Assembly: GCF_040954835.1 (NCBI RefSeq)
Contig: NC_090707.1
Span: 21,532,570-21,596,569 of the forward strand
DNA: 64,000 nt
Reading direction: 5' to 3'
DNA from: Lepisosteus oculatus
Taxonomy: Eukaryota > Chordata > Actinopteri > Semionotiformes > Lepisosteidae
In this document: piece by piece, positions 12,601 through 25,075 of the stretch
Layout: each line of letters begins with the position of its first letter
Numbering within the stretch: position 1 is the stretch's first letter
The notes under the pieces: model-generated
Told to the model about the DNA's origin: nothing
The model's input: only the letters and a program-made list of their open reading frames with translations
Databases searched by the model: none
Program-made: the position numbers and the translations under genes

Positions 12601-14145
12601 ATTAAGCATCCTGTGGCAGGTTCACTTAAACAGTAACATGATGTCGAAGAGTCTATTCACATAACCAACCTAATTAAATGAGGCATATATTTGAGCTTCA
12701 GTGCCAACTCTGGATCTAACATAAACAGAAGGACCACTAACCACCACTTCTGACCACTAACTTATAATTATAGTCCTCCAAAAAGCCCATGAGTTGTCCA
12801 AATACTGTAAATGGAAGCAATAGGGTAAAATGTTCTCCTAGATCAAGGCCTTTCATTGCTAGTCTGTTTCCTGTAATGTCCTGCAATGTTAAAACTTTCA
12901 ATGGACAGCTCAGACAGTGAGCTACTGATTTAGTCCACCTCCAGAATGCCTTGGCACAAGGGTGTTGTACCCTTCATAAGTAGGGCATATTGCTTCCTAT
13001 CTATATACAGTACAGTATATTGTCTTGATTTTCACCAGTCTTGAAAGGTTCAATCACCTGAACAACACCCAGTCACCTCTTATTAATGACATAATTTAGT
13101 GATTATGCAACAACGTTTCTGAGTGTCAGTCATGAATAATCAAGAAAAGCAGCACAAAAATAGTCAATATCCAAAACACAAATTCTTTATTTTTCTAAAA
13201 CCATACATGTGTAGAATGATAATCTTCTACTGCTACACAGTATAGTTTATAGTAAACAGTAGCTACTGTACAGTATACAAATACGTTACATGAGACCATT
13301 ATATTTCAGAGATAATAATAGTAAAATGGCAGCCAGTTGTGAAAGATCAATTAAAATGAGACCAAAAATATTCAATTAGAATCTGTTTATTTTTCAAAAA
13401 CCACACAAGCATAGACTAATAAAGTTTTCTATGTTCCGTATATGTACAGTAGGTATCATAAAAAGAACTAGAATGATGGTATCAATTTATAAAGCTTACT
13501 GTGATGTAGTGAAGAGTGGTTATGTGAGGAAGCTACCATTTGGGCTCAAATCTAATGGGGAGAACATGAGGCTTGAGCCACGTTGGTAACTTGAAATTGC
13601 TGCCAAATTAAGCAGAGAGGGGCTGACTAAGTCTATCCCACTAAGAGGAAATGGAATTCTCTGGAAGTGTAAAAACCAGTTAGGATAGTTTTTTTCTGTG
13701 GAACTACACCTTTGAGTAACCAGGAGACTTACAAGACGAGTTGGAAGTAAAGATTCAATCTGTGCCTGGACTCCAGCTAGGAAGGAAAATGAATGGGAGG
13801 TAGGGGTTCTTGCTAGAAATGGATTGGTCTGATAAACAGGCCTGTTCGACTTGGCTTATTAGGGTGGCTTGAATTACACAATGAGTACTGTATTGTAATC
13901 CTGGACAGATACGTTTTGTGAGTAGCTTGTTTGCCATGCCCAGTGATCTAGACGTGCACTGCTGAGGAACAGGAAGGGCTTGCTAGACCAGGGATGACTG
14001 GAGATGTTAGCAACTAGTAGGCATTGTCTAACAACAACAGAAAGAGAAGAAAATTGCTGTCTTCTTCTGCATAAGGATGTCAAGTTTTATTACAGAGAAA
14101 TAGCTCTGTCCCTGTCCAAACAGGAATGTCTGGGTGAAGAACAGG
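12601..14145. other. Intergenic; weak 200-bp period repeat at 13160-13470
   Basis: The segments near 13177 and 13376 share TTTATTTTTC..AAACCA.ACA...TAGA, suggesting an old tandem duplication of about 200 bases. No gene is seen. Confidence 0.35.
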
Positions 14146-14300
14146 ATGGCATGGTGGCACAGAGGTTAGCATTACTGCTTTGCAGCACTTGGGCCCTGTA
14201 GGTTAATTGGGTTCTGGGTAAATTGGCCCTGGTACGAGTGTGGGTTTGTGTATTTCCTCTGCAGCCATGAATTGGATAAAGAAGTTAGAAGATGTATGCA
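14146..14300 (+). mobile_element. tRNA-derived SINE, internally shortened
   Basis: GGCATGGTGGCACAGAGGTT (tRNA-like A box) and GCTTTGCAGCACTTGGGCCC, followed by TTGGGTTCTGGGTAAATTGG and the tail TTGGATAAAGAAGTTAGAAG, match the same family as the full copy at 32198-32541. About 100 bases of the middle are absent. Confidence 0.75.
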
Positions 14301-17300
14301 TGGATTGTTACCCATGGACTATATACTGTAACTTTAGCTGTGCCCCTGCTGGAATTCGATTTAAATCACTCATGGGGAGAGAGAGAGGACACAGTACCAT
14401 TCCTTAGACAGAGGTGAACTCTCTCTGCTGCGACAAAAGACGAGGGTCTGCTACAGTGCATAGGTTTCAAGTGGGTGATGACAGTTGATATGTTCTCCGC
14501 AATGAGTGGAGATCATATTTATTTAACCTATTTAAGAATTTATTGTAAAGATCATCCAGCAGTGTTCTGCTTCTTATTTTCTTTTTTTCATACACAATAT
14601 GCCCATTGAATTCACTGCCGATCTCTCAGTGCTCAACCTCAGATAGCCAAATCAAGGGACCGTAATGAAATGTAGACTATTTAAAGCATTTTTGACAAAT
14701 TTCAAAAGTCATCTTAAAAAGTCTTTAAACTGTTAAGTGGCAAAACTCTACTGATATAAATTTGTTACATTTGATCTTTAACATTACCTTTACCTACAGT
14801 ATAATTGAGCAGCAGCTACAATTTTATTTAGATTTTATTATTATTTTCTTTAATGTTAATTATTATTTTTGTTTGGAAGTGTACAGTATATGTTATATAT
14901 ATATGGATTATGAACATTTTAACATTTTCACAATAAATATGTAGGCATGTTTTATTTTACATACAGTATAACACTAAGGGTGGATTTATATTGGGGATTT
15001 TTGATGTTGTGAAATGATGTGGTACAGTTTACATCTCTGTGCAAACCATTAGTTTCTTTTCCCTTAAGATTTCACCCTTCTAGGACCTACTGTCACAGTC
15101 ATCATTAATGTATTGTTTCATATGCAACAATGCTTCTGAATGCATCTGCTGTTTCGTTTCAAGAATAAAATATAATAGTTATGCTGTGTATTTTCTGCTT
15201 TTCATCAAACAGGGATGGGTACAGTATGAGACAACATTTTGTTGATGTTTTTCTGTTTTTTCCTTCTGACTCAAAGTGTTTCCTTCTGCCTAAAAGTGAG
15301 ATGCTAGGATATCATGATGTTTCACCAGGTTTACAGAAGTATTGAAAATAGATCTGGGGCAACGATGCTTGTTTCATTCTTGTTCAGACTTCACAATAGA
15401 CCCATTATTAAGGATTATAGCAAACATTTAATGAAGAAGCATGTGAATTTTGGAAGGCATCCATACTTCAAGAGTGTGTTCCAGTTTAAGAATACTAAGA
15501 ACAGGGGTTGGTGTGGCTCCCAACACTTCCTGTAATTAACCAGCTGTAAAATGTATGTTGGTAGTGTTTCTTGATCTTGATCTGTACCCTCATTGTATAG
15601 CAGGTGAGTAATTAGACAGCAATAAAGTCCTCTGCAAATTCCAGAGTGTCTTTGTTGTCCCATTCATGCATTCTTGAAATTATTCAGGATTATCTCTTCA
15701 TTACCTGATGTTTGATAGGATCAAAAAAGGTCACCAAACAGTCATGTGTAAAAAAGATATACCCATGTTCTTGAAGTCTGATTTTATGGTGACCCCAAAT
15801 ACCTTTTACACAATGGATAGTACCTGTACATGTATTATATAATAATATGGTTAACAGATGAATGAAGATCCATTATTTGTTTACATTTATTTGCTTACAC
15901 TTCTGCATTCTTTGGAAGCTATGAAAACACTTCATGGAATAGAGCAAGCTATAAAGCAAAATTTGTCTGTAACTTTATAAAATACTCTCTTAGAAAAACT
16001 AAAGACATCCCTATTACTAAGCCTCCCTTTAACAGCACTGCACCATATACAGTACAAATGTATTGGAGGACATGTCTTTTTTATTCAACCTTATTGACCA
16101 TAATAATATGTAATGAGTGCAAGGGCAAATCAGTTGCGCAGGTTACATATAAAATGTCAAACACAATCTCTTCACAAAACATTAACTGTAAGGACATTGA
16201 AGATTTTCTTTTGTCCAGTTTAACATTTAAGAAAACAAAAAGTCTATACTGGGGAAATTCACAGCATAATGGCTTCACTAAAATTATATCGTCCAACAGC
16301 AGTGCTTACTGTGAAAAGTTGTGCTCTACCATGCAATGCAGAAGACAGTGTTATTCATTCATATTTTAAAATGTAACCATAAAGAGTATCTTCTCATTTA
16401 TTAAAATTAACTAAGAATACAAAACAACAATTGCTTTGAAATGATAGTCATAGTTCTTTTTATAATTGTATAATGATTCTGGAAATGGCATTCTTTCATT
16501 ATACTGTAGCAGTTAATGATTTAGTGTCACTTAAAAACATACATGGAGAAAAAAGACCACCATAACCTCTGAGGTTGAATGGGATGTCTTAATGTTTTAC
16601 AGTTGTGTGTTTGCATTTCAAATAATATTAGCCTAGGGTTTTTTTTCATGGTAGCTTTTTAATTCTCTTTGCATTAATTAGAAATAGTAATACTACCCAC
16701 TTAACTTTGCGCATAGTGGCTTTGAAATATTTTGACATTGGTGAGCTTTCCACTTTCATGAAGTATTTTTCCAGATGCTGTTAAAAATAGCAGCAGGGGA
16801 AGAACCTATGTACAATAGCAACCTCAGAAATAAACCCAAAGAGCAGAACATTTTTACTGCCCTGGGCTCTACTGGTTAGAGCACACTGCATTTAAACTTA
16901 TACTACATTTACTGTACACTTTAGATTGTGAAATAAACAAACAGCAAAGGAATGTCCAGAAATATTTATTCCAGTTCTGTCTCAAATACTATTTCATATT
17001 TTTTTTCTTAACTTGACATTATTTTAGTTTTCTCAACCGCAGTTTTCTGAAACCCTTCTACTGAAGTATTTGCACTCTATGTTTTATGAATCTTGCTTTG
17101 CCATCTGCATTTGTCTGCCAAGAGAGATGAAACAAGTGGATTTTGAAGACTTGAATGTTTACTTGACATTTTGAAATACACAGATTTCCCTTCTGGGTGT
17201 AGGGAACCTCATTTTGAGATACAGCTGAAAGGTTAAATACTTATCCTTCTTCTGAACACAGTTTCTGCAAGGATGAAAATAATCACCACCATTTGGGAGG

Positions 17301-17343
17301 CTGGAGGGAAGCAAAAATTATGTAGTGATGTGATTGTGGAATT
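14301..17343. other. Intergenic, no gene seen
   Basis: AT-rich. The open frames at 15314-15663 and 16058-16369 have no recognisable domain, no codon-like pattern that I can see and no convincing splice context. Confidence 0.4.
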
Positions 17344-17481
17344 TTGCAGCACCACTCAAAACATCGGGCAGTATACAATTATATTAATACAATAATAATC
17401 CTAAATACACATAGCAAACCAACAAGAGTAATAGTATATGTAAATCATATACCCAGATACAAATGGCTGATCATTCACTTA

Positions 17482-17590
17482 GGGTGGATGCTGCACATTG
17501 GTGGTGGTGGAGGGGAGTCCCCATTGCCTGTAAAACACTTTGAGTGGAGTGTCCAGAAAAGCGCTATTATTATTATTATTATTATTACAA
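17482..17590 (+). mobile_element. ATT-tailed SINE, 3' fragment
   Basis: GGATGCTGCACATTGGTGGT ... ACACTTTGAGTGGAGTGTCC AGAAAAGCGCTATTATTATT is the 3' end of the SINE family also present at 45641-45905 and 54283-54665, with an (ATT)n tail. Confidence 0.8.
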
Positions 17591-17774
17591 AGATACAAAT
17601 AACATCAGGGTTAGACATTGAGATTGTTACATTTGTTATGGTCTACTGTTACTGTATAATGTGACTGAACACAGGGCACAGCCTGCGGTGAGATTGGTCA
17701 GAATCCAAGCACAAGGACTGGAAAGTGGTGGACCTGACAGGTTAAGTGGTTGAGAGAAAGTGAAAGGGGTGGTA

Positions 17775-17860
17775 ATTGAATTGAAAATAGAAAGCCTGGC
17801 ACTGGGTCTTATGAACTAGGTGCTCAATCATCATTCAGAATGATGAGCCCACCTGCAGTC
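17775..17860 (+). repeat. Dispersed repeat, inverted copy at 22873-22945
   Basis: GAAAATAGAAAGCCTGGCAC TGGGTC...GGTGCTCAATCA matches the reverse complement of 22885-22943. It lies just upstream of the tandem duplication, so it may belong to the same element. Confidence 0.65.
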
Positions 17861-18939
17861 AAGTGCTGTGCCAAACTCCCAAGGAAAAGGAGGCAAAAAG
17901 GAAAAAGAAAGGGGTGTGCCCCTCAGGTAGGTTACCGTGTCTGGTAAGCATCAGAGAGAACAGAGGTCTGACCACAGTGGCTAGGCAGGAAACTCTTCTC
18001 GGGGAGGTCGGTATGGTGGGAACTGAACCAAGGAGACATCTGCTAAGGACAGTTCCTCGCTTCAAAACTCATCCCCTGGTTCTCTCTCTACACTCAGAAA
18101 ACCCCAGACAGACCTCGTCAGATCTTCCAGACAGAGCCCAGGAAATGGAATCCCAAAACAAGAAAGGTTCCGCTGAAACCCTGCGAGGTGGCTCAGCAGA
18201 GAAAGGAAAAAAGTTAAGAAATTAAAGGGGAGAGCCACCCTAATCTGGAACTGAACTGTCTGGTAGGCATCAGAAAGTCTCTAGGTAGGAAATTCCTCTT
18301 GGGTCTGTCCGTACCAGAGGGAACCAGAATTCCTGGTGCCTGCTGGACTGGCCCAACAGAGACATCTACTGAGGAAGATAACTTTAAAACCCATCCACTG
18401 GTCCTCTTTCTTCTCCCAGAGACCTCCAGACAACATCAGAGCTTCCAGACAGAGACTGGGGAACATAATCCCAGGACAGAAAAGGCACTGCTGGGACCCA
18501 GGAAGATGGCCCGGAAAAGAAGGAGAGAATAAAGGAAAAGAAAGCTAGTCATCCACACAGCCCAGGGAAAGAAATGCAGAGAAGGGGAAACTTGTAAATG
18601 GAGCCTTACTGTAATTATTGTAAACAGAGGCTTTCTCGAATTATAGCCAGGCAAATGGTGTGAACAAAGGCAGCTGAAGTAGGGGCCAGCATTCCGAGCG
18701 AGTCAGTTGCACCGAGAACTGGCTGCTTTGGCAAAGGCAACAGCATGCGGACTTGGAGGCACTGTGCAGTCTTGTAATTTACTGTTGTAATGACTGTTGT
18801 AATCAAGACCCTACAGTATACAGTTTATTGATACAACACCAAAACATGCATAGCAAACCAACAAGAGCACTTGTTGGAATCAATGGGCCATGATACAAAT
18901 CATTAGTTTTGTTACAAATGGGGGGTTAAGAAAAAACAA

Positions 18940-19140
18940 TATAATGAAAAATACTGAGCTGGATGATCTATAAATAAAATCAATCATCATAACCCCCAAA
19001 TTGTAAAGATTATCCAATAATATTTCAGAATGGTTGGTATAGTTGGAGGCACCTGAGATCTTTGCTCTTTCTGCTTTCTGCTGGGGAAGCAAACTGGGGT
19101 AAACACATTTTTATTAACAATAACACACTAAGGAGCACAA
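18940..19140 (-). repeat. Dispersed repeat shared with 50265-50475
   Basis: Both copies contain GAGCT.....TCTA..., CCATAA/CATAACCCC, TTGTAAA.GATT.TCCAA, GGTATA.TTGGAGGCAC.TGAG and CTCT....GCTTT. In both, a pyrimidine-rich stretch follows on the plus strand. The class is not recognised. Confidence 0.6.
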
Positions 19141-21640
19141 CATACTACATAAAACTTACAAGTTACTCCTTCTGTACCTTTCTTCTTATCTCTATTTATT
19201 CAACTCTATTGTTTTCTTGCTTCCAAAGTCTCCATTTTTTTCTCTCTTCTGTATTCTTTCCCCTGTCTCCTTCTCACTCTGCATTTTTATTGTGTTTTTT
19301 TTGGACAGTTGAAGAATTTCACCAGATTATTCTTTTGTGTCTCAGACCCCGTGCAACTCAGCAAACTCCTCAATTCCTACTTCTAACTTTTTCTAGCTCC
19401 CAAGAACTGCAAATGTTGAAACTAATCAGATGTTGATCATTGTCCTCACTAGTTACTTCCAATATCTGTTACTGTACATTATCCTCTCCTTAAAAGAAAA
19501 AATATTGTCCCCAATAATTGCTTTCATCAAAAGATCAACTGGGAATGTCATTAAAGGGGTTAAGGAAATGCAACATATTTATGCTTCTAACTTAATTAAC
19601 TTCTTATTTAAGATCCCCAGTTTAAGAGAAAACCAGTATCTTTAACTTACAGATCCTGAGGAGAGTGTAAAGTCCAAACCATAACATTATTACTCAAATT
19701 GTTCTGATATTTGGAATGTTAGCAAAAACACCCAACATTATTAATAATTGGTTCACACATTACAAATTTTCTTCTGTTGCAGAGAGAATCTTACACAGAA
19801 TTCCGTTTACATATGGACTCACTCTCTATCGACCTGGGATCTTGAACTAAAGTCAAAGTTTTGACAGTAAATCACATGGTTTGTGATGTTGTCAGACTAC
19901 CAAGGCTTGATGGAGAGGAGCGAGCAAAGATAATGAACTGTGTAGTACCTCTTAAACCTGAAAATCATGGTACGTAGTAGGTTGCAATGTCATCAGATAT
20001 AATGTGTATCTCCACACTGCAAGTTCCTCATTGGCTGATCATCATTTGAGTGATTGACTGTGACCTTTGACTTACGGTAGAAAGTATAATAAAGAAGGTC
20101 TCCCTATGACCTCCCTGTGAGATGTGTTGGACCATTCATCAATAGAAAGGTGTAAAATGAACCCTGGTTTGCTGCTGCAGACTTGGATATGCTATTTATC
20201 AGAGAGGATGTGCCGCATTCTGCTGCTTTTCCTAGTGCTTTAGACAGAGGGCCAAGGTGCTAGGTTTATAATTTGAAATTATATACTGAATTCTTAATGT
20301 AATAATATGTCTTGCTGCTACAAATACTTGTCTTCTGGTTAAAGTCATGTGGTCAGTCATGTGATAATACTATGGTTTTGAGCAGGAAGTGACTGCTAGT
20401 AAACCTGCAGTTGAAATAAAAACTAAAATCAGAAATTACACAGACGTGTAAAATAGTATCCAGTGCAGAAAATACATTTTAAGCCCATAAAGCAGTTATT
20501 TTCACTCTGCTTTGTCAAACCTGTACATCACGATTTTTGGGGTCACTTCTGAAGGTCTTGTTTCGCCTTCTGACTGACTGTGTTTAAATTGCTGTTAGTG
20601 CAGCTGTCTGTGGAAATGATGTGCCCTTTTCATTTGAACACGCAACTGACCCAAGAGGTTGGATTCTATTCAAAGGGAGTCAAAATTATCTCTTAAAATC
20701 AATTTTACCTTGAACTTGTTTCAGACAGGGAAGGTACTTCAACACCTAGGCAAGCTGCCAAGTCCGTTACCTCTCTGTTCTTGTTCTCTGAACAGCTGAG
20801 CCATACAGGGAACATCATCCAGGGCTAAGTCTGACACATCTCCAGAGATGTGTTAACTGCTGCTGTTTTCCTTTTTGTATTCATGAAACAGAAGTTTTTT
20901 TTTCTGGAGTTCACTGTCTGTGTTATTATTATAGAAAAACGTGATCTTCATTTTTCTTGCAACTTTGTGTCTACCTTTTTCCATAGGGATTAATTTTATT
21001 TGCAGTGTGCATTTTGATAACATTTAGATGAAAACAGACCCCAAGAGTGGGGTGGGGCACAGGGCTTTGACATTCGGTATGGTTATTCTATGTTCCAATT
21101 CCACAGGAAACTAATTTTTAAAGAATCTGCAGTGAAAATGCAAGACTAGTTTGGTAGCCTGACTTATATAGTAAGTCAGTCACCAAAGATCTTTCCATTA
21201 TAATGTCCAAAGCTTCTATCATAATTTCACAGTACATTGCATACTGTATACTGAGTTTCTCCACCATCTTTTCTGGCAGGGCATCTGCAGAATCTGCAGA
21301 TTCTGGGTTTCCAAACTCAGAGCAAATGGTGCCATTGTTTCTTTGACAAAGCTGGACTACATCTGTGCTGCTTATAAAAAAAGTCTGGAATACAATTGTT
21401 AGAAAGAGGATGAATTTTTCCCTTTCATATAATAGTGTTATATACTGTATGAAAACATTTATGAACTCCACAGTGCAAAACACCAAATTGTCATGCAAAA
21501 GAATTTACTTACCATTTACTTAATAATCCTTCACTAGTTTTCTCTTTAATGTGCCACTGATCATTCTACTGCTGTGTGGTCTTGCATTTTGATCCATGCA
21601 ATTTAGTTAGAATAGCTGACTCCAGGTACATAAGAATATA
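19141..21640. other. Intergenic; one candidate terminal exon (see 21118-21400)
   Basis: 19150-19320 is pyrimidine-rich. 20500-20700 is repeat-poor. The only possible coding signal is the minus-strand frame at 21118-21498. Confidence 0.35.
21118..21393 (-). CDS. Unrecognised open frame, possible terminal exon
   Basis: A minus-strand frame ends at stop 21120-21118. An acceptor-like TGTATTCCAG ends at about 21388. Downstream of it come about 90 residues, including VQLCQRNNGTICSEFGNPES, ADALPEKMVEKLSIQYAMYC and EALDIIMERSLVTDLLYKSG. AATAAA lies 118 bases past the stop (21000-20995). I recognise no family. It could be a lineage-specific or untranslated terminal exon, or chance. No upstream partner exon was found. 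Confidence 0.25.
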   Translation of the reverse strand, partial: VFQTFFISSTDVVQLCQRNNGTICSEFGNPESADSADALPEKMVEKLSIQYAMYCEIMIEALDIIMERSLVTDLLYKSGYQTSLAFSLQIL

Positions 21641-21959
21641 AGAGTGATACAACTGCTGTCCTGCAGACCACTTGGGGCGCAGTTGCCCGGGGAAACCAGA
21701 GCACTCTCTGTTTTTCCAGAGCTTGCCGATGTGACCGTATCACCTTTAAGCCTTCCACCTTAATTTCCAATCAGAATTCCCATTATTCACTTTCACTTTG
21801 CCCATTTTCTATATAATGCTAAGGCACCTCCATCTCTTCACTTAATTCCATGGCAGTACTGCCATTACTCACGACTCTGTTTTTCACCAGTTCTGTGGGC
21901 TGAAGCTCCAGTGGCTATTCCAAGCAGTTAATCTGCCCTGGAATGCTGGATCCCCTCTC

Positions 21960-22945
21960 TGCTGGACCTTTTCATTATCATTTTCCCAACTTCACTCCAG
22001 GGTAGCGTCCGTTGTCCAGCACCTCAAGACTCTCTGCTGGCTGGCCTCAAAGCACACCACGGAAGTAGCCTGCACCGTACAAGCAGTCCACACCGTCAAT
22101 GCAGCCTGTGCTGCTACTCCAGTCTTGTGCCCTGAACTCCAGTCCTGTGTCTCCAGCTTTCGTCCTGCACCTCTGCTTCAGTCCCAGTTTTCTTCCTGCT
22201 CCGCTGTTTTCCAGGCTCCTTTAGGGGGCAACTTCCATCATCCAGGATGCCGGGGCTCTCTTCTAACTACCTCTGTCCCTCTGCCAATGCTGCCTGTCCT
22301 CCATGCTGTTAAACCATCCTGAATGCTGGCCCCTACTTGGCACTGGCACTGAACTTTGCCATTTTCAAATAAGATCACTTTATTGGACATATACAATTTC
22401 TTGTATTAGGAATTTGTCTTTCCGCATACCCCAAGTTGCTCTCCATGAGACACACAGACAGACAAGCATTTCCCAGCAATTATTCAGAGCAACCTTCATT
22501 GTCCGGCACCTCGGGACTCATCTTTCATTCCTTTCTACAATCTATTTACTGGGTTGCCTTGGTGACTCACTCCCCATACCTCACACCGTTCTCTATCTTT
22601 TCTTCTCGGTTCTCTTTTTCTTTTCTGGGCCTCCTTCGAGGATCATAGCGGAGCCTTTCTTGTTTCGGGATTATGTTCCTTGGGCTCCCTTTGGGAGTTC
22701 TGACAGGGACTGGGTTTTCCATGGGTTTCTGGGAATAGAGAGGGCATCAGGGGACTGGTTTTGAAGCGGATATCTCAGGCTGGTCAGCAGGTGCAAGGGA
22801 TTCTCATTCCCCCATATGGACAGCCCCACAACAAGCTTCCTGCCCGGCCACTCTCAGCTTACCAATTGCCAGTGCACTCATCTTTCTGATTGAGCACCTG
22901 GTCCATTGGACCCAGTGCCAGGCTTCCTATTTTCCATGCTGACTG
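21960..22945. repeat. GC-rich degenerate repeat block
   Basis: A motif like CAAC.TCC.TTGTCCAGCACC followed by TCGGGACTCTC recurs near 22005, 22229 and 22493. The right end (22885-22943) is an inverted copy of 17775-17850. The composition and a 153-codon open frame (22303-22764) without any domain point to a retroelement fragment, not a gene. Confidence 0.5.
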
Positions 22946-23035
22946 GCCGGAGCTATCTAAGCTCCACTGCCCAGTAATTAAGTTTTCTATTATCTCCTCT
23001 TTATTCCCTCACTTTAACTCTGTCAATCAGTTCAA

Positions 23036-23205
23036 GTAGGTAGCTGCGTCAGCATGCATAAGCTACAAAGGAACGAGTAAAGGTTTATGCCATGCTGAAA
23101 AGAAAAAAGACACAACCTTTCAGCTGTGGAGCCGTCTTCAGGTGTCACTTTGCTTATCTTCTTATTAGCATGGAATAATCCTTTACTTGTTCCTCTGTCA
23201 ATCAG
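23036..23205 (-). mobile_element. Penelope-like terminal sequence, inverted copies
   Basis: On the minus strand (23155-23040) the order CACCTGAAGACGGCTCCACA, GCTGAAAGGTTGTG, TTTCAGCATGG and GCATGCTGACGCAGCTACC matches the plus-strand copy at 55846-55975. A second plus-strand piece (23175-23203, AGCATGGAATAATCCTTTAC) forms an inverted repeat with 23068-23094. The assignment to Penelope-like elements is inference from the CTGAAGA...GCC-GAAA signature. Confidence 0.55.
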
Positions 23206-24379
23206 GTAGAGCCCGTTACCATCACATGCAGGTCTTTTCAGGTGTCACCTTGCACTTGGATTCTGCCCTGTATACAGCTGAATTGTAACAAAGAGAAGCT
23301 GCAAACTAGAGTACTATTTGGGCAATATTGGTTATTCAATATTTGAGTTTATTACCTAAGTACTGTAAGTCCAAAATTCCGTCAATATTTTTTTTAAAGA
23401 TACCAGGATTGTAGTCCTTGACCATCAGGTTGGTAAGCCTGTTTCAGGTATTCCTATTTTCTGTTCACCATCATAAGTAAAGTTTATTATTAAACTATTA
23501 ATTATTAATCTTATTTTGGAAATCTAAATATATCATGTCTTATAGTAATTTTTGTTCCCAAATAAATTGTTTTCTTTTTTATTTCTACATAAACAAAAAT
23601 TATTAATAAACAGGCACAAATAAACATATAATGTTTAAATAAACATTACATAGGATAGGCAATACTGACAGCAGATATACCAGCGTATCCTAAAGGCAAG
23701 CCTCCTGGTACACATTGGGCCTGAGCAGATCCAAAAAGCAAGACATTTGACTGCCCTTTTAGATTTTTTTTCTTGAGAATTTATTCAAGTACCATAGTTA
23801 AAAAACACATTTCGGGATCCATCAAGATTGCTATTTCAGTTAAATATGAATGCAATAGACCTATACTGTATTTTATTAACTTGGGGCATTTCCAAATCAT
23901 ATGTATAAATTGACAGCTGTCAACACAAACTCTGATACAGATAGTTGAATTATCTTTAGTTTATACACTCTGAGAAGAAATGTAAATTGAATAAACATCT
24001 AGTACAGTACAAAGTACAGAATTAGAATTAGAATTGTACGTCTTTCCAAATCCTATTCCACTTTTAAAGCCCCAAATCTTTTAAAAAAGTCCCTCTCCCA
24101 AACTCAATCCCATGATGTACTGATATACCAGAGTTATTATTAATTCAATAAAAATGTACTCTATATGGGTTTAATAATACAATTTAGTAACTACCGGAGA
24201 GTACATATCAGTGATTGTGACTATGCCTTTAACTTCCCATTACTTATTAACAAAGGGTTTTCCATTATGGAGAAAACCACTGTTCATCCAAAGCTGTATG
24301 TGAGAGGACTGCAATCCAGAGAAACACTTTTCCACTCAATTTTTCAGGACAACAGGTCTAAAAGCTCTGTATTTTCTTT
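23206..24379. other. Intergenic, probably decayed LINE sequence
   Basis: The stretch upstream of the L1-like fragment (about 23690-24380) has the style of an L1 ORF2 body (for example CTCTGAGAAGAAATGTAAAT, GAGAAAACCACTGTTCATCC), but no motif can be read with certainty. Confidence 0.35.
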
Positions 24380-24620
24380 ATCAGGTTCCTGTGGAAAGAT
24401 GATCTCCCCATAATTAGCCATCTTGAAATAACTTTATAGATAGAGATATAGGAAGCCTTGGCCTACGTGACATTCACAAATATTATCCGGCATTTAATGC
24501 AAGGTATCCTCTTAAATGGGAGTGTAGCAGAGATCCTATACCCCTGGGAGGTTATAGAACAAGAGATTCTAGACATGAATAAAAGTTATCTTTGAAAGCC
24601 CTCTGGTATAACTCCAAATA
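24380..24620 (+). pseudogene. L1-like LINE ORF2 fragment
   Basis: RFLWKDD near 24381-24402 and, after a frameshift, the L1 signature G.GL.DIH.YYPAFNARYPLKWE near 24454-24521 (GCCTACGTGACATTCACAAA). Stops and shifts show it is dead. Confidence 0.65.
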
Positions 24621-24719
24621 ATGGGAATGCATTATCAGTCCAAAGACTCAAAGCAGTCTTGTAGTTCTTCCTCTGTCTCCTTAGACCATCATTGTACCAT
24701 TCTCACTACTGGTTTCTCA

Positions 24720-25075
24720 AGCTTCAACTTCTGCTTGTAAACAGGAAGTAGGAGCACAGATAGGTGATCTGATTGACCGAAATGTGGATGAGCGATAGGT
24801 ATCCTTGATGGTAGTGTAGTAGTGTTCGTGAGTGTTAGCACCTCTAGTGGGGCAGGAGACTTGCATGGTAGTATTTCGGTTGTATTTTCTTAAAGTTGGC
24901 CTGATTGAAATCCCCGGCTGAGATGAATATAGCATCAAGGTTTGCAGTTTCTTGTTCGTTACTAGTGATTGGACGTTCAACAGAAGAATGCTGGGGAGCA
25001 AAGGTTGAAAGCCACAGAGTTTCAGTCTTACTTAATGGCCTCCAAGTCTGCCAAGCTTCTGCATTCCATGTCATT
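24720..25075 (-). pseudogene. LINE apurinic endonuclease fragment
   Basis: On the minus strand the frame yields AIFISAGDFNQANFKK, the conserved GDFNQAN of LINE endonucleases. After a frameshift it gives VSCPTRGANT.EHYYTTIKD and finally an IRSPICAPTSCLQAEVEA-like tail equivalent to the SDH..L..P.Y block. It is an inactive fragment in the opposite orientation to its L1-like neighbour. Confidence 0.7.

Larger units (their letters stand above)
17363..18905 (+). repeat. Compound repeat: direct terminal repeats plus internal 319-bp tandem duplication
   Basis: The segments near 17369-17435 and 18814-18867 share AGTATACA..TT.ATT.ATACAA and a perfect 19-mer, CATAGCAAACCAACAAGAG. Between them, 17930-18548 is a diverged tandem duplication with period about 319: CTGGTAAGCATCAGAGAG at 17941 versus CTGGTAGGCATCAGAAAG at 18260, and CTTCCAGACAGAG at 18124 versus 18442. 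The interior is GC-rich and purine-rich. It is probably a retroelement of unknown class. Confidence 0.6.

Noticed and set aside
17863..18225. 120-codon open frame
   Set aside because: It sits in the first unit of the 319-bp tandem duplication, and the second unit does not preserve the frame.
22303..22764. 153-codon plus-strand open frame, the longest in the window
   Set aside because: It lies in a GC-rich repeated block with internal repeats, has no recognisable domain and no splice or promoter context.
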